Assembly: GCA_022601645.1 (NCBI GenBank)
Contig: JAJACH010000001.1
Span: forward strand, 620,001 to 684,000
Length of the DNA: 64,000 nt
Source: Chlamydiia bacterium
GTDB taxonomy: Bacteria; Chlamydiota; Chlamydiia; Chlamydiales; Simkaniaceae
Direction: 5' to 3'
Below are positions 34,847-44,390 of this stretch, one piece after another (position 1 is the stretch's first letter; each line of letters begins with the position of its first letter). The position numbers and the translations under genes were made by a program. The notes under the pieces are model-generated. The model was not told the DNA's origin, did no database searches, and worked only from the letters and a program-made list of their open reading frames with translations.

Positions 34847-35472
34847 CTTGTTCCCTCAAGTTCATTAAGAATATTTTGACTTAGACCTGCATATACTTTC
34901 CCGTCGTACTTCATGGTGGGATGAGTGTATTTATATATGTTTGAGGGGTCTGCAGATGAGTTCATCATAAAGTTATGTAAATCATCCATGAAGGGCTTTG
35001 GAGCTTCAACCCCTTGTGTTGAACCTAGTATGGAAAATCCCCGACAGATTTCCCCATACTTTAGCAAACCTTGACTTGGTGATTTTACAACTAATTTCAG
35101 GTCGCTTATCAGATTTTTTGTGGTCTCTTGTAAGTACTTTGGGAAGATTTCACATTGAATAGCCATCGCAAAGGTCTGTGGATACCCTTTATCACCAGGT
35201 TGCCCATTAATCAGTTTTCCAAGTGCTGAAGTTGTCCCCTTTGGCTGCTGGAGATAGGCTGCAACATCCATTGCAAAATGTGGTGCTTGCTTATCAATTC
35301 CAATTGATAAATGAGGAATGGCATTTTTAATATCGGCAATTAAGACGGATGCATTTTGGGGAGCGTGGCCCTCTGATAGAATTTGTACATTTTTCTCGAT
35401 GGTTGCGAACGCCTCTTGGGAAGTATCTCCTCCTTGAGGAGTAATACCGCCAAGCCCGTGAATCTGAGACAT
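34843..35472 (-). CDS. Hypothetical protein, first gene of a three-gene operon
   Basis: 209 residues. N-terminus MSQIHGLGGITPQGGDTSQE is polar and glycine-rich without a signal peptide, as in many type III substrates. The rest is helical with no recognised domain. A strong GGGAGGG lies 5 bp before the ATG. The stop overlaps the TTG start of the 577-residue gene by 4 bp. Confidence 0.55.
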   Translation of the reverse strand: MSQIHGLGGITPQGGDTSQEAFATIEKNVQILSEGHAPQNASVLIADIKNAIPHLSIGIDKQAPHFAMDVAAYLQQPKGTTSALGKLINGQPGDKGYPQTFAMAIQCEIFPKYLQETTKNLISDLKLVVKSPSQGLLKYGEICRGFSILGSTQGVEAPKPFMDDLHNFMMNSSADPSNIYKYTHPTMKYDGKVYAGLSQNILNELEGTS

Positions 35473-35532
35473 AAGTCCCTCCCTTTAATTCACGCAATAA
35501 CAAAGTGGGGAATAAGATGACAAGAAAGATGA

Positions 35533-35607
35533 TCGGGGTAGAGGGATTCGAACCCCCGACCTACTGCTCCCAAAGCAGTCGCGCTAGCCAAGCTGCGCTA
35601 TACCCCG
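35533..35607 (-). tRNA. tRNA-Pro (UGG)
   Basis: 75 nt on the minus strand. Acceptor CGGGGTA pairs with TACCCCG, discriminator A. Anticodon arm ACTGC-TTTGGGA-GCAGT gives TGG. T-arm GGGGGTTCGAATCCC. No encoded CCA. Confidence 0.95.
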
Positions 35608-35733
35608 ATCACAGATAAATATACAGCATCAATGGTTTAAAGACAATCATCCCTTTTAGAAAAATATTTTTTTGCCAATACTGTTGCCAAGAGGGCGAGG
35701 ATTTGTCATAAGGCAAGAAAAGGAGTATTTGCT

Positions 35734-37314
35734 ATGGGATTTAATGACTTTGAGTCAGTACAGAGGCTAAGAGAACTTGCACTTAACCCGATTGATTTAA
35801 CAGATAATGGGACACTTTCACCGAAAAGGCTTGAGGAAATGCAAGCTAAAGCACTGGGACTTAAGTTATTTTATGGCACGGAAAGAGTCACGCCTGAGGT
35901 AATGGAATCACTTTTTGCCTTAGCAAAAGAGGCCAATGTCATCGAAAAAATGCAGGCAATGCAAGATGGAGAGGTGATCAATAAGATCGAAGGGTACGAA
36001 TCAGAAGACCGGAAGGTACTTCATACGGCGATGCGGGATTTCTTTGAGGGACGCAACGCAAAGACTGAAGAGGAAGCGACGCTTGCTTACCAAGAGTTTG
36101 AAAAGCTCAAAGAATTTTTAGATGAAATCGATCGCCAAGGCTTTACTGATCTCGTTCAAGTAGGAATTGGGGGGTCAGATTTAGGACCTCGTGCGATTTA
36201 TCTGAGTTTACAGGCGTATCAAAAAGAGGGGAGACAAGTACATTTCCTCTCAAATGTCGATCCCGATGATGCGCGCGCGGTCTTTCAAGGGCTTGATCTT
36301 GAAAAAACACTGGTTGTTGTGGTCTCCAAATCAGGTTCCACTCTTGAGACACTAACAAACGAGACCCTTGCGCGCAAATATTTTGAAGATGAAGGCCTCG
36401 ATCCGGTTAATCACTTTATTGCTGTGACTGGAAAGGGGAGTCCTATGGATAACCCCTCTCGTTATCGGGCCTCTTTCTATATGTGGGATTATGTAGGCGG
36501 ACGTTACTCGGCAACTTCGATGGTAGGCTGCGTATCCTTGGCTTTTGCGATTGGAATGGATAAGACTTTAGACTTTCTGCGCGGCGCTTCTAACATGGAT
36601 AAAGTAGCACTTAATCCTGACCCGATGCAAAACCTGCCACTTTTATCAGCGCTTCTTGGGATTTGGAACCGTAATTTCCTTGGGCACCATACCGTTGCTG
36701 TCATTCCCTACTCGAATGCTATGATTCGTTTTCCTGCCCACCTTCAACAATGTGATATGGAATCAAATGGAAAACGTATCGATAAACAGGGCAATCCTGT
36801 TGAATTTGTCACTGGCCCGGTTATTTGGGGAGAACCTGGCACGAATGGCCAGCACTCATTTTACCAACTCATCCACCAAGGAACCAATGAAGTACCAGTT
36901 GAATTCATTGGCTTTAGAGATTCTCAATTCGGCGTAGATCTCGATGTGAAGGGAACGCTTTCTCAGGAAAAACTCCTCTCTAATCTTTTTGCGCAATCGA
37001 TTGGACTCGCAACAGGTAAGCACAGCGATAATCCAAACAAGGTTTTCCCAGGAAACCGTCCTAATCGACTCGTTCTAGCGGCCAAGTGCGAGCCCTATAC
37101 AGTTGGGTCAATCCTTTCCTACTTTGAGAACAAAGTAGCCTTTCAAGGTTTCATGTGGAATATCAATTCCTTTGACCAGGAAGGTGTTCAACTTGGGAAA
37201 GTTCTTGCCAATCAGATCATTGATCTTTTTGCGAAGAAAAGAAAAGGCGAAGAACTTGGAAGCAAAGACTTCCCTCTCGGTCAGGCCTACTTACGACAGC
37301 TCGACGATCTATAA
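35734..37314 (+). CDS. pgi: Glucose-6-phosphate isomerase
   Basis: 526 residues. VGIGGSDLGPRAIY, the SKSGSTLET phosphate loop, GGRYSATSMVG, the catalytic Glu segment GEPGTNGQHSFYQLIHQG and the late Lys region are all present. It interconverts glucose 6-phosphate and fructose 6-phosphate, feeding the aldolase step at 15594. AAAAGGAG lies 8 bp before ATG. A TTGCCA-17-CATAAG pair upstream may be its promoter. Its 3' end overlaps the convergent permease gene by 28 bp. Confidence 0.95.
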   Translation: MGFNDFESVQRLRELALNPIDLTDNGTLSPKRLEEMQAKALGLKLFYGTERVTPEVMESLFALAKEANVIEKMQAMQDGEVINKIEGYESEDRKVLHTAMRDFFEGRNAKTEEEATLAYQEFEKLKEFLDEIDRQGFTDLVQVGIGGSDLGPRAIYLSLQAYQKEGRQVHFLSNVDPDDARAVFQGLDLEKTLVVVVSKSGSTLETLTNETLARKYFEDEGLDPVNHFIAVTGKGSPMDNPSRYRASFYMWDYVGGRYSATSMVGCVSLAFAIGMDKTLDFLRGASNMDKVALNPDPMQNLPLLSALLGIWNRNFLGHHTVAVIPYSNAMIRFPAHLQQCDMESNGKRIDKQGNPVEFVTGPVIWGEPGTNGQHSFYQLIHQGTNEVPVEFIGFRDSQFGVDLDVKGTLSQEKLLSNLFAQSIGLATGKHSDNPNKVFPGNRPNRLVLAAKCEPYTVGSILSYFENKVAFQGFMWNINSFDQEGVQLGKVLANQIIDLFAKKRKGEELGSKDFPLGQAYLRQLDDL

Positions 37315-38657
37315 AGGAAGAAGGGGGGAATGCAAAAGATGAGCATTCCGCCGATAATGATCGCTTCATAGGTTAAGATGGATCCCACGTCAATTTGTGA
37401 TGGGGGAATAAATCCAAGCGCGATGCCAAAAAGGCAGGATAGAAAGCCTAACCCTCCAACGACCCACATTCCTAGATTTCCGAAAGGGATTTTGTAGGCT
37501 CTTGGCATGTCAGGCTCTTTATAGCGGAGATAAATCCCAGCCGCAAATAACCCTAAGTAGACAATGAGAGCTAGCTGCGCTGTGATGGCGGAAAGTGCCC
37601 AATAAGAGGTGCTCACAGAGGGGAGAAAAATGAAAAGAGAGGATAGCAGGGTGAAGATAATGCCTTGCAAGAGGAGGATACCTGTTGGAACGTTATGTTT
37701 GTTGTGCTTTGAGAAGAACTTTGGTGCAATGCCATCGACGGATGAGACGTAAAGCCCTTTGCTAGGTCCGATGATCCAGGCGGCAACAGATGAGAGACCG
37801 CCAAGCACAATGAGCCCTTCAATCACAGGGGCTAAAAACCCAAGACCAAATTTCGCGAGGAAAAGGCGGTAGGCCTGCACTAAGCCGGTGATGATGTTAA
37901 GTTCCTTTGTTGGGACTGAAATGGCAATGGCAAGAGAAGCTCCGATTAGGGAAATGAGGATGATAATAGCTGAGTAAAAAATGGCTTTTGGAAAGGCGCT
38001 GTGGGGGTCTTTGACTTCATCAGCGTGGGAGGCTGACATTTCAAGGCCGATTAACCCGAAGAGAATAGCAAGGAGAAAAGTCAGGTGCTTGACTGAGGAG
38101 AGATCAGGCAGAAATTTGGGCGCAATTTCAATCGGGTTGCCTTGTAGCCACCAGACTAAGCCAAGCAGTGCAATGAAAATCATGGGAAGTACGGTCCCTA
38201 TGATGGCTCCGATATGTGACACATAGCTTGAAAGCTTCATGCCAAACCAATTGATTAGCGTCATACCCCAATAGAGAATCAGGATGGTCGAAAAAAGGTA
38301 CCACCGATTTGTAGCGAGCTCGGGGTTGAAGAAGAAGCTGAGTGTTGCTGCAACGAAAGAGAGAATGGTTGGGTACCAGACGACATTATAAATCCATTGG
38401 AGGTAGATGAGGAAAAACCCCATACGCTTGCCAAAAGCCTCACGTACCCAAACGTAAATCCCCCCACGCCTAGGCCAACCACTCGCGAGCTCTGCTGCAA
38501 CAAACCCAACAGGTAGGAAAAAGCAAACGGCTGCAAGCAAGTAGTAAAAGATAAGTGAGAAACCATACTCTGCCGAAAAGGGGAGTGAGCGTAAATTATC
38601 CACAGCGATGATGTTGATCGCCATGAGGGAAAAGATCCCAAGGGTATTTTTCTTCAT
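37287..38657 (-). CDS. APC-family amino acid permease (glutamate/GABA antiporter-like)
   Basis: 456 residues from ATG 38657, which overlaps the recF stop by 4 bp (ATGA); the longer reading to 38696 lies inside recF. About 12 helices. SGWPRRGGIYVWVREAFG and MSASHADEVKDPHSAFPKAI are the APC motifs of the XasA/GadC-like group that chlamydiae carry. Substrate not deducible. Last gene of the dnaN-recF-permease run, an unusual tail for a replication operon. Confidence 0.82.
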   Translation of the reverse strand: MKKNTLGIFSLMAINIIAVDNLRSLPFSAEYGFSLIFYYLLAAVCFFLPVGFVAAELASGWPRRGGIYVWVREAFGKRMGFFLIYLQWIYNVVWYPTILSFVAATLSFFFNPELATNRWYLFSTILILYWGMTLINWFGMKLSSYVSHIGAIIGTVLPMIFIALLGLVWWLQGNPIEIAPKFLPDLSSVKHLTFLLAILFGLIGLEMSASHADEVKDPHSAFPKAIFYSAIIILISLIGASLAIAISVPTKELNIITGLVQAYRLFLAKFGLGFLAPVIEGLIVLGGLSSVAAWIIGPSKGLYVSSVDGIAPKFFSKHNKHNVPTGILLLQGIIFTLLSSLFIFLPSVSTSYWALSAITAQLALIVYLGLFAAGIYLRYKEPDMPRAYKIPFGNLGMWVVGGLGFLSCLFGIALGFIPPSQIDVGSILTYEAIIIGGMLIFCIPPFFLYRSSSCRK

Positions 38658-39664
38658 AGCTCTTGGGTTATAGCACCCGAGTCGATCCGATAGCAAGCAC
38701 TTGGTGTAAGAGGGATTTCCTGTGGTGTTGTTAAAAACACTTGAGACATGCTTTTTAGATGCTCGGCCAATTTTTCCAAACGGCCCTGATCAAGATGCAT
38801 TCCAAAATCATCGATGGAAAACATTGGGTCTTCTAATAGAGAGGCTTCGGCGATTTTTAATGCGGCAATGGCTATACGTCGCTCTCCTTCTGAAGCAAAT
38901 GATCTAGCCGGAACATTTGCTAAACAGACCTCGAAATCATCTCGATGCGGTCCGACTAGGGTTGTCCCTAAAAGCATTTCCTTCTTTCGGTGATTTTTTA
39001 AAGCTAAGAGTAAATCGCCGGCATGAGAGGGTTCGTACTTGATCTTGAACTCGAGTCCCGTAAGAGAAAAGGCCTCTTTAGCAAACGGAAGTGCTGAGGT
39101 GATCTCGCGGCGTCTTTTAGCCAAATAGGTCGCAGATTTTGCAAGTTCCACCTCAAACGGTTCCATTGCATCCTCTCGTTTTGCTTTCAAAAGCGCATTG
39201 CGCTGCTTAAGAGCTCGCCCAAACCTCACCAAATGATGAACGTAAAGGGGGTCAATCTGTGAGATGAGGAGATTATAAAACCGCCTTCTTTCCTGTGGGG
39301 CGCCGTTGATCAGCGCGATGTCCTTGGGTGCGTGAATGCTTGAAGGCAAAAGACCTAAGATGTGTGAGGGGGAATCGTTGTGCCGAATGCGTTTTGAAGT
39401 GCCATCAAATGTCACCTCTAACTTATGTTCAATGCCATTTTTAAGATAGGTTGCTAAGAGGGAAAACTCTCGAGCATCCTGCTTGATCAACTCAGTTGGT
39501 TTACTTGTTCGAAACGAGCGGCCTGTACTTAGGTAGTAAACAGCTTCTAGCAAATTGGTTTTGCCAGCACCATTTGGACCCTGGATGAGATTTACACCGG
39601 GACGAAAAGTTACCGCCGCACTTGTGAAATTGCGGAAGTTTTTCAAATACAGGCTCTTGAGCAT
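38654..39664 (-). CDS. recF: DNA replication/repair protein RecF
   Basis: 336 residues. Walker A GPNGAGKT at 29-36, RSFRTSK, ERRRFYN (residues ~126-132), ABC-like signature FASEGERRIAIAALKIAE and Walker B FSIDDFGMHLD. It loads RecA at gaps with RecOR. Starts 6 bp after dnaN stop, matching the chlamydial dnaN-recF order. Slightly shorter than the usual 360. Confidence 0.93.
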   Translation of the reverse strand: MLKSLYLKNFRNFTSAAVTFRPGVNLIQGPNGAGKTNLLEAVYYLSTGRSFRTSKPTELIKQDAREFSLLATYLKNGIEHKLEVTFDGTSKRIRHNDSPSHILGLLPSSIHAPKDIALINGAPQERRRFYNLLISQIDPLYVHHLVRFGRALKQRNALLKAKREDAMEPFEVELAKSATYLAKRRREITSALPFAKEAFSLTGLEFKIKYEPSHAGDLLLALKNHRKKEMLLGTTLVGPHRDDFEVCLANVPARSFASEGERRIAIAALKIAEASLLEDPMFSIDDFGMHLDQGRLEKLAEHLKSMSQVFLTTPQEIPLTPSACYRIDSGAITQEL

Positions 39665-39670
39665 CTTTTA

Positions 39671-40765
39671 TTACGCGTTCAGGCGCATCGGCATTATGAC
39701 GAAGATAGCTTTTGAGGAGTCTGTTAACATGCCAGGATTGTACGAGTCTGTCATCGAGAAGCTTACCGTCTCATCCTGAGAATGGCGAAGGATGTCTAAA
39801 AAGAACGACGGGTTAAAGGCGATCTCGAGTTCGTCTCCCGTAAAATCAACGGGCATGTTGACCTTACCCTCGCCGATCTCGCTACTTGCAGCAACTAAGT
39901 GCAAAGCGCCGTTTGCGAAGATAAAGTGCACCGAGTGGGTCTTATCGGTTGTGAAAAGCGACACCTGCCGTAGCAGTGTCATGAGTTCTTCTCTGTGGAT
40001 GTTAACTTTGTGCTGACTTGAGTGTGGAATGACCCTTTCCACGTCGGGGTACTGCCCCGTAAGTAACTTGGTCATCAAGCAGACCGAACCGAAATCGAGA
40101 GCAATCTTGTCTTCAAAAAGGCTCATCTTTGCCAGTTCATCTTGGTCCATGATTTTGACCATTTCTTCAACAGCTTTGAGGGGAATGAGGTATTCACCGC
40201 GATCAGTTAAGGAATCGACAGGGAGTTCGACCTTAGCTAGGCGTTTACCATCTGTTCCAACGAACGTGGCACATCCGTCCACTGTTCTCATAAGTACGCC
40301 ATTTAAAACGTGGCGTGAATCTTCTTTCGCTGCGGCGAACACGGTTTTGCCGAGCGTCTCTTTCAATTTCGGTCCGTTGACCGAAAATGTATTTGCACTA
40401 GAGAAGTCAGGGAGAGCTGGGAACTCACTCTTGTGCATGCCGTTCAATCTGAACTTAGATGTTCCGGCGTGAATGTAGGCAAGTTCACCTGTTGTGCACT
40501 GGATCTCAAGCTCAGGTGTTGTGAGCTCTCGAATAAGTTGGAAAAATCTGCGTGCAGGGAGGGTGACAGCGCCTTCCACTTCGACTTTCGCCTCAATGAA
40601 TGCGCGCATGCTTACTGTAAGATCAGTGGCACTAATGACGAGTTGATCGTCATAGGCCTCGAGCAAAATATTTGCGAGAATGGGAATGGCTGGTTTTGGA
40701 GATACAATGCTTTGTAGCTTACCAATGATAGATACGAGCTCGGGACGTGATAATACGACCTTCAT
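39671..40765 (-). CDS. dnaN: DNA polymerase III sliding clamp (beta subunit)
   Basis: 364 residues from ATG 40765 (MKVVLSRPELVSIIGKLQSI), three clamp domains, with IPILANILLEAYDDQLVISA near the start, the FVGTDGKRLA segment of domain 2 and a C-terminal IMPMRL, all typical. In-frame TTG codons at 40794-40800 lie closer to a good AAAAGGAG, so the true start could be about ten residues longer; the ATG reading matches known DnaN N-termini. Confidence 0.94.
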   Translation of the reverse strand: MKVVLSRPELVSIIGKLQSIVSPKPAIPILANILLEAYDDQLVISATDLTVSMRAFIEAKVEVEGAVTLPARRFFQLIRELTTPELEIQCTTGELAYIHAGTSKFRLNGMHKSEFPALPDFSSANTFSVNGPKLKETLGKTVFAAAKEDSRHVLNGVLMRTVDGCATFVGTDGKRLAKVELPVDSLTDRGEYLIPLKAVEEMVKIMDQDELAKMSLFEDKIALDFGSVCLMTKLLTGQYPDVERVIPHSSQHKVNIHREELMTLLRQVSLFTTDKTHSVHFIFANGALHLVAASSEIGEGKVNMPVDFTGDELEIAFNPSFFLDILRHSQDETVSFSMTDSYNPGMLTDSSKAIFVIMPMRLNA

Positions 40766-40854
40766 AGCACTTTCAGTTTGCGTTGCAGTATTCAAAAGCA
40801 ATCTCTCCTTTTGCCAGAATCCTATCAAACATGTTTTTTTTGGTGCAAGGGGAT

Positions 40855-41289
40855 TTATTTCATATGTCTTTCGATGTCGCGCTGGGCGTCACGTTTTTTT
40901 AGATCTTGACGTTTGTCGTGAAGTTTCTTTCCTTTAGCCACACCGATCTTAACTTTGCAATAGCCTTTCTTAAGATAAAGTGAGAGGGGAATTAACGTAT
41001 GCCCTTTGAGCTGAACAGCGTGTTTAAGACGCACTATTTCATTTTTGTGTAAAAGGAGTTTGCGATCTCTTTTTTCTTCGTGGTTGTGGATATTACCAAA
41101 CTTGTACTGGGCAATGGTCGCGCCCATTAAGAAAGCTTCATTTCCTGTGATTTTCACAAAGGCATCTTGGAGAATACCACCATGATCGCGTAGTGATTTG
41201 ATTTCAGTCCCTAAGAGAACAATGCCAGCCTCTAAGGTTTCAAGTATTTCATAGTCATGACGTGCCCGTCTATTTTGCACTAGATCCAT
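40855..41289 (-). CDS. smpB: SsrA-binding protein SmpB
   Basis: 144 residues with NRRARHDYEILETLEAGIVL, GTEIKSLR, HKNEI and the basic C-terminal tail KKLHDKRQDLKKRDAQRDIERHMK minus nothing obvious. It delivers tmRNA to stalled ribosomes. AGGAG lies 4 bp before ATG. Located 26 bp past the upstream divergent lipoprotein start and near dnaN as in Chlamydia. Confidence 0.95.
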   Translation of the reverse strand: MDLVQNRRARHDYEILETLEAGIVLLGTEIKSLRDHGGILQDAFVKITGNEAFLMGATIAQYKFGNIHNHEEKRDRKLLLHKNEIVRLKHAVQLKGHTLIPLSLYLKKGYCKVKIGVAKGKKLHDKRQDLKKRDAQRDIERHMK

Positions 41290-41316
41290 ATTGCTCCTAG
41301 CTATATACTATACGGC

Positions 41317-41727
41317 ATGAAGTATTTCTTTCCAATCATCGCTTTAGTTCTCGGTGGGTGCGCCACTTCTTACCATCAAAAAGGTTTTTTTGGGGATGGC
41401 TACTCAGACTATCGCGTAACGGAGAAGACCTTTGCTGTCACATTCCGTGGTAATAAGTACACTGATCAAGAAAACGTGCGTCGATTTGCCCTCATGCGAG
41501 CGGCTGAGCTTGCGACAACCCATGGTTTCCGTTACTTTAAAGTGACTAAGGAGAAAGAAATTTCTTCAAAGTACATCGAAAAAGAAAGCGATGAATACGA
41601 GGGTACATTGCGCGTTGAAGAGGTTATTTCACCAGGCATTGAGATGCAGATCACATGCTCTCATGAGGCGCTTGATGAAGAGTTTATCGATGCAGTGACT
41701 TTTCTTTCTTACAACCCCAAAAAATAG
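41317..41727 (+). CDS. Small lipoprotein (CC0125/CC1285-like)
   Basis: 136 residues. Signal peptide with lipobox LVLGGC (Cys15), so the mature protein is lipid-anchored. The rest (YRVTEKTFAVTFRGNKYTD, then FALMRAAELATTHGFRYF) matches the widespread short lipoprotein family whose role is unknown. A TATACT box at 41304-41309 lies 7 bp before ATG. Overlaps convergent terC by 44 bp. Confidence 0.72.
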   Translation: MKYFFPIIALVLGGCATSYHQKGFFGDGYSDYRVTEKTFAVTFRGNKYTDQENVRRFALMRAAELATTHGFRYFKVTKEKEISSKYIEKESDEYEGTLRVEEVISPGIEMQITCSHEALDEEFIDAVTFLSYNPKK

Positions 41728-42322
41728 CTAAGACAACAACAAGCCAAAAAATGATCTCGGCCCACCAAGGGAAGAGGTGAAAAGCTTCAAAAAGGAGTTT
41801 CAGCCCTGTCGCTCCAACAATAATGTGTGAGCTTTTTTCCAAGGCGGGAAACCGATCCATTATTTTGACAAAGTAGCTACTTGCAAAGCGCATCATGATA
41901 ATTCCTAGGACTCCACCAAGATAGATAATCCAGAGCTTTGGTGGTAATCCTACGATCCCGACTCCCGCTGTGATGGAATCAAAAGCGAAGAGGAAGTCAA
42001 CGATCTCGATCATGATCACCGCTTTAAATAGAGAGGTCGCTGTAATCTTAGGCTGAGCCATTCCACCGCGGAAGGCTAAATAGAGCAAGTAGGCAGCTCC
42101 TATTAGTTGGAAGGCAAAAAAGTGGATGAGTTTAACAGCGATAACTATGGCTACAAACCGTAAGATAAAGGCTGATCCGACTCCGATAAAAAGGGCTTTT
42201 CTCCGTTTTTCTTCGGGGAGTTTTTTGACAATGGTTGAAATGATAAGAGCGTTGTCGATGGAAAGGGCACCTTCTAAAAAAACAAGTAACAGGACTTGGA
42301 ATAGGTTGCCTAGATGGAACAA
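41684..42322 (-). CDS. TerC-family integral membrane protein
   Basis: 212 residues, about seven helices. The two acidic TerC motifs are present: LEGALSIDNALI in helix 1 and EIVDFLFAFDSI mid-protein. TerC-family proteins act in metal (Mn/Ca) export or tellurite resistance. Starts at TTG 42322, supported by GGGAG 8 bp upstream; it overlaps the stop of the preceding gene by 13 bp. Confidence 0.85.
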   Translation of the reverse strand: MFHLGNLFQVLLLVFLEGALSIDNALIISTIVKKLPEEKRRKALFIGVGSAFILRFVAIVIAVKLIHFFAFQLIGAAYLLYLAFRGGMAQPKITATSLFKAVIMIEIVDFLFAFDSITAGVGIVGLPPKLWIIYLGGVLGIIMMRFASSYFVKIMDRFPALEKSSHIIVGATGLKLLFEAFHLFPWWAEIIFWLVVVLAIFWGCKKEKSLHR

Positions 42323-42927
42323 GCCTCAATCTCCCAAATGTAGTCGTGAACATGAACATGCCCCTTGGTATCTAAAGGGTATTTTTTCAAGTAGCACTTC
42401 ACCACATCGCGGATGAAAAGAGCTTTAAGGTGGGAGGGGAGTTCTGTTAAGTGGGGGAGGTGTTCGCTAAGCCATGTTGCAAAAGCATTCTTATTCTCTA
42501 GGACTTCTTCTACTGCAATACGGTCAATACGCGTTGGGGTAAGTCCTGCAGATCTTAAGTAGGAATAATAGGTTCCTCGATCATACGCACGACACGGGAT
42601 CTTATAGCCTCTAAAATAGGCGTGCCAAAACCGTTTCATCGTGACTTGCTGAACCGCCATTAACACAGGGTCGTGCTTGATGGCGCAAAACCTGAGAAGT
42701 ATTTTTCCGCCTCGCTTTAGAGAGCGAGCCATGTTCTTGAAAAAAGCTTGCTGGTCTTCAATATAATGAACACTTGCCTTGGAGACTAAGTACTCCTGAG
42801 GACATTTTAGAGGGAGGTCTTTTGGGTTGATTTCGCCTTTTTTGAACCCAATCATGATTGATTCATTCAGAGGTTGAGCTGCCAAAAGGGATGAAACCAA
42901 AAAAAATAATGGTGTAATACGAATCAT
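42310..42927 (-). CDS. Methyltransferase-like C-terminal half behind a signal peptide
   Basis: 205 residues. Residues 1-17 (MIRITPLFFLVSSLLAA) look like a signal peptide. The next part (YLVSKASVHYIEDQQAFF, then KNMARSLKRGGKILLRF) matches the middle of class I SAM methyltransferases from motif II/III onward, but motif I (GxGxG) that binds SAM is absent. Probably a remnant or a repurposed domain exported from the cytoplasm. Overlaps the upstream gene stop by 4 bp (ATGA) and terC by 13 bp, so the three form an operon. Confidence 0.55.
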   Translation of the reverse strand: MIRITPLFFLVSSLLAAQPLNESIMIGFKKGEINPKDLPLKCPQEYLVSKASVHYIEDQQAFFKNMARSLKRGGKILLRFCAIKHDPVLMAVQQVTMKRFWHAYFRGYKIPCRAYDRGTYYSYLRSAGLTPTRIDRIAVEEVLENKNAFATWLSEHLPHLTELPSHLKALFIRDVVKCYLKKYPLDTKGHVHVHDYIWEIEACSI

Positions 42928-44354
42928 GAGCTAAATAGTGATTCTCCTAAAGTGGTTACCTTAAAACACCTGCGCTGGTTTACAACCCCGCGCATCACAA
43001 GGCCAGCTTCAAAGAGCCAGTCCATTATGATCATCTCTATAAAACGCTTTTCGTCGTCAGTATAGGATGGAAGTGTATATTGCCAAGTTCGGCCTTTTTT
43101 CTTCAAGGTCACTTTAGAATCGTCACTAATCGAGACAATGAGTCCCGCTAAAAATTCGTCGAAATAAATCCAGTCGCGCCCTATGGCTCGTCCGAGTGTT
43201 TTTTCGATTTCATGAATGTTTCGCTCTGTTGAAATATATTGCGGGAATTCGTTGTAGGGATAGTGAATAATTGTGTGTTTGTAGGTGTTTAGAGAGCGTT
43301 TTTCGATCGGCATTGAAAGGTAGTCAGAGACTCCTTCCTCACTGCCGATAAGTTTTGAATTTTCAACCCTTGCAAGTTTGAGGAAGAGGAGTTTGTGGAT
43401 CAGGGTAGAAAGATAGCTTGGGCAGTCCTCGCGTGAAACATCGATGGGAGAGAGTTCCTCTGTGATTTTTGGGAGTTCTGTTTTCTCAAAGATCCATCTT
43501 TCATCTTGTAGTCTCAAGGAGAGGGGGGCTTCATTGAGCATGGTTAAAAGCGCTGAGAGATCTTTAGCAAAAGCGAGTTCATCGGTACGAAGGGGGACGA
43601 CTTCTTCTGTAATGGTTTTTGAAGAAGAGTCTTTGATAAAGGTTAGGTATTGTTTCCACTCATAGAATGGGGTGACAATCTCTAAGCACTTCCCTTTTGA
43701 TTTGCGATAGACTAGACAGCAAACAAAATTAAACTCTAAGTGAAGCATCAGCTCTTCAAAGGCTTCCTGGGAGAGGTCGTACTTCTCCATAATTACGCTT
43801 GATTCAATCTCTAAGTTTGGTGACTCAAAGACATCATCAATGATGCGCATCATCGTCTCATCTGTAAAATGCAGCTCTGTTAAGTATCTTTGGAAGGTTT
43901 GAGGTGTCAGTAAATATTTTTCTACGAGCGAGTCAAAGATATTATTCGAAGTGCGTGGGATGGGGTACCAGATGGGCAGAACGTGGATTGGTACTTTTTT
44001 GAGAAGAGATTGTAAAAATTCCATGCCAGGCTGAAAGTCTTCATCAAATTTTTGCATCTGAGCTTCGAAATACTTACGCATTTCTTTAGAAACCTCGATT
44101 TGATCGCCTTTAATTCGAAAAAGACCTGTTTCAGAAAGCTTCGAAATTGAGGCCATTCCTTCTTCTTCAGAAAGCTCTAGATCCTCAAGTAAACGCTTGA
44201 TGGGAAATTTAATGGGACTATAAAGTATTTCTTCTAATACAGTAACATCTGTCTCGGTAAAACGAGCCATCATGACACGGTTTTTAATATCGGTCTGATA
44301 GTCGTAATCTTCGAGATTAACTTTGTTCTTGCGGTATAGATTTAGCTCTAGCAT
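42924..44354 (-). CDS. Conserved-looking hypothetical, winged-helix-like
   Basis: 476 residues from ATG 44354 (a TTG at 44360 is also possible). Soluble and acidic, no signal peptide. Residues ~30-95 (VTVLEEILYSPIKFPIKRLL, then SISKLSETGLFRIKGDQIEV) resemble a winged helix, and a similar pattern may recur at ~150-215. I do not recognise the family; being in the leuS neighbourhood it may be a chlamydial core protein. It diverges from leuS with a 73-bp gap. Confidence 0.6.
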   Translation of the reverse strand: MLELNLYRKNKVNLEDYDYQTDIKNRVMMARFTETDVTVLEEILYSPIKFPIKRLLEDLELSEEEGMASISKLSETGLFRIKGDQIEVSKEMRKYFEAQMQKFDEDFQPGMEFLQSLLKKVPIHVLPIWYPIPRTSNNIFDSLVEKYLLTPQTFQRYLTELHFTDETMMRIIDDVFESPNLEIESSVIMEKYDLSQEAFEELMLHLEFNFVCCLVYRKSKGKCLEIVTPFYEWKQYLTFIKDSSSKTITEEVVPLRTDELAFAKDLSALLTMLNEAPLSLRLQDERWIFEKTELPKITEELSPIDVSREDCPSYLSTLIHKLLFLKLARVENSKLIGSEEGVSDYLSMPIEKRSLNTYKHTIIHYPYNEFPQYISTERNIHEIEKTLGRAIGRDWIYFDEFLAGLIVSISDDSKVTLKKKGRTWQYTLPSYTDDEKRFIEMIIMDWLFEAGLVMRGVVNQRRCFKVTTLGESLFSS

Positions 44355-44390
44355 TTGCAACTCATAATTTTAACTACAGATATTATTCCT

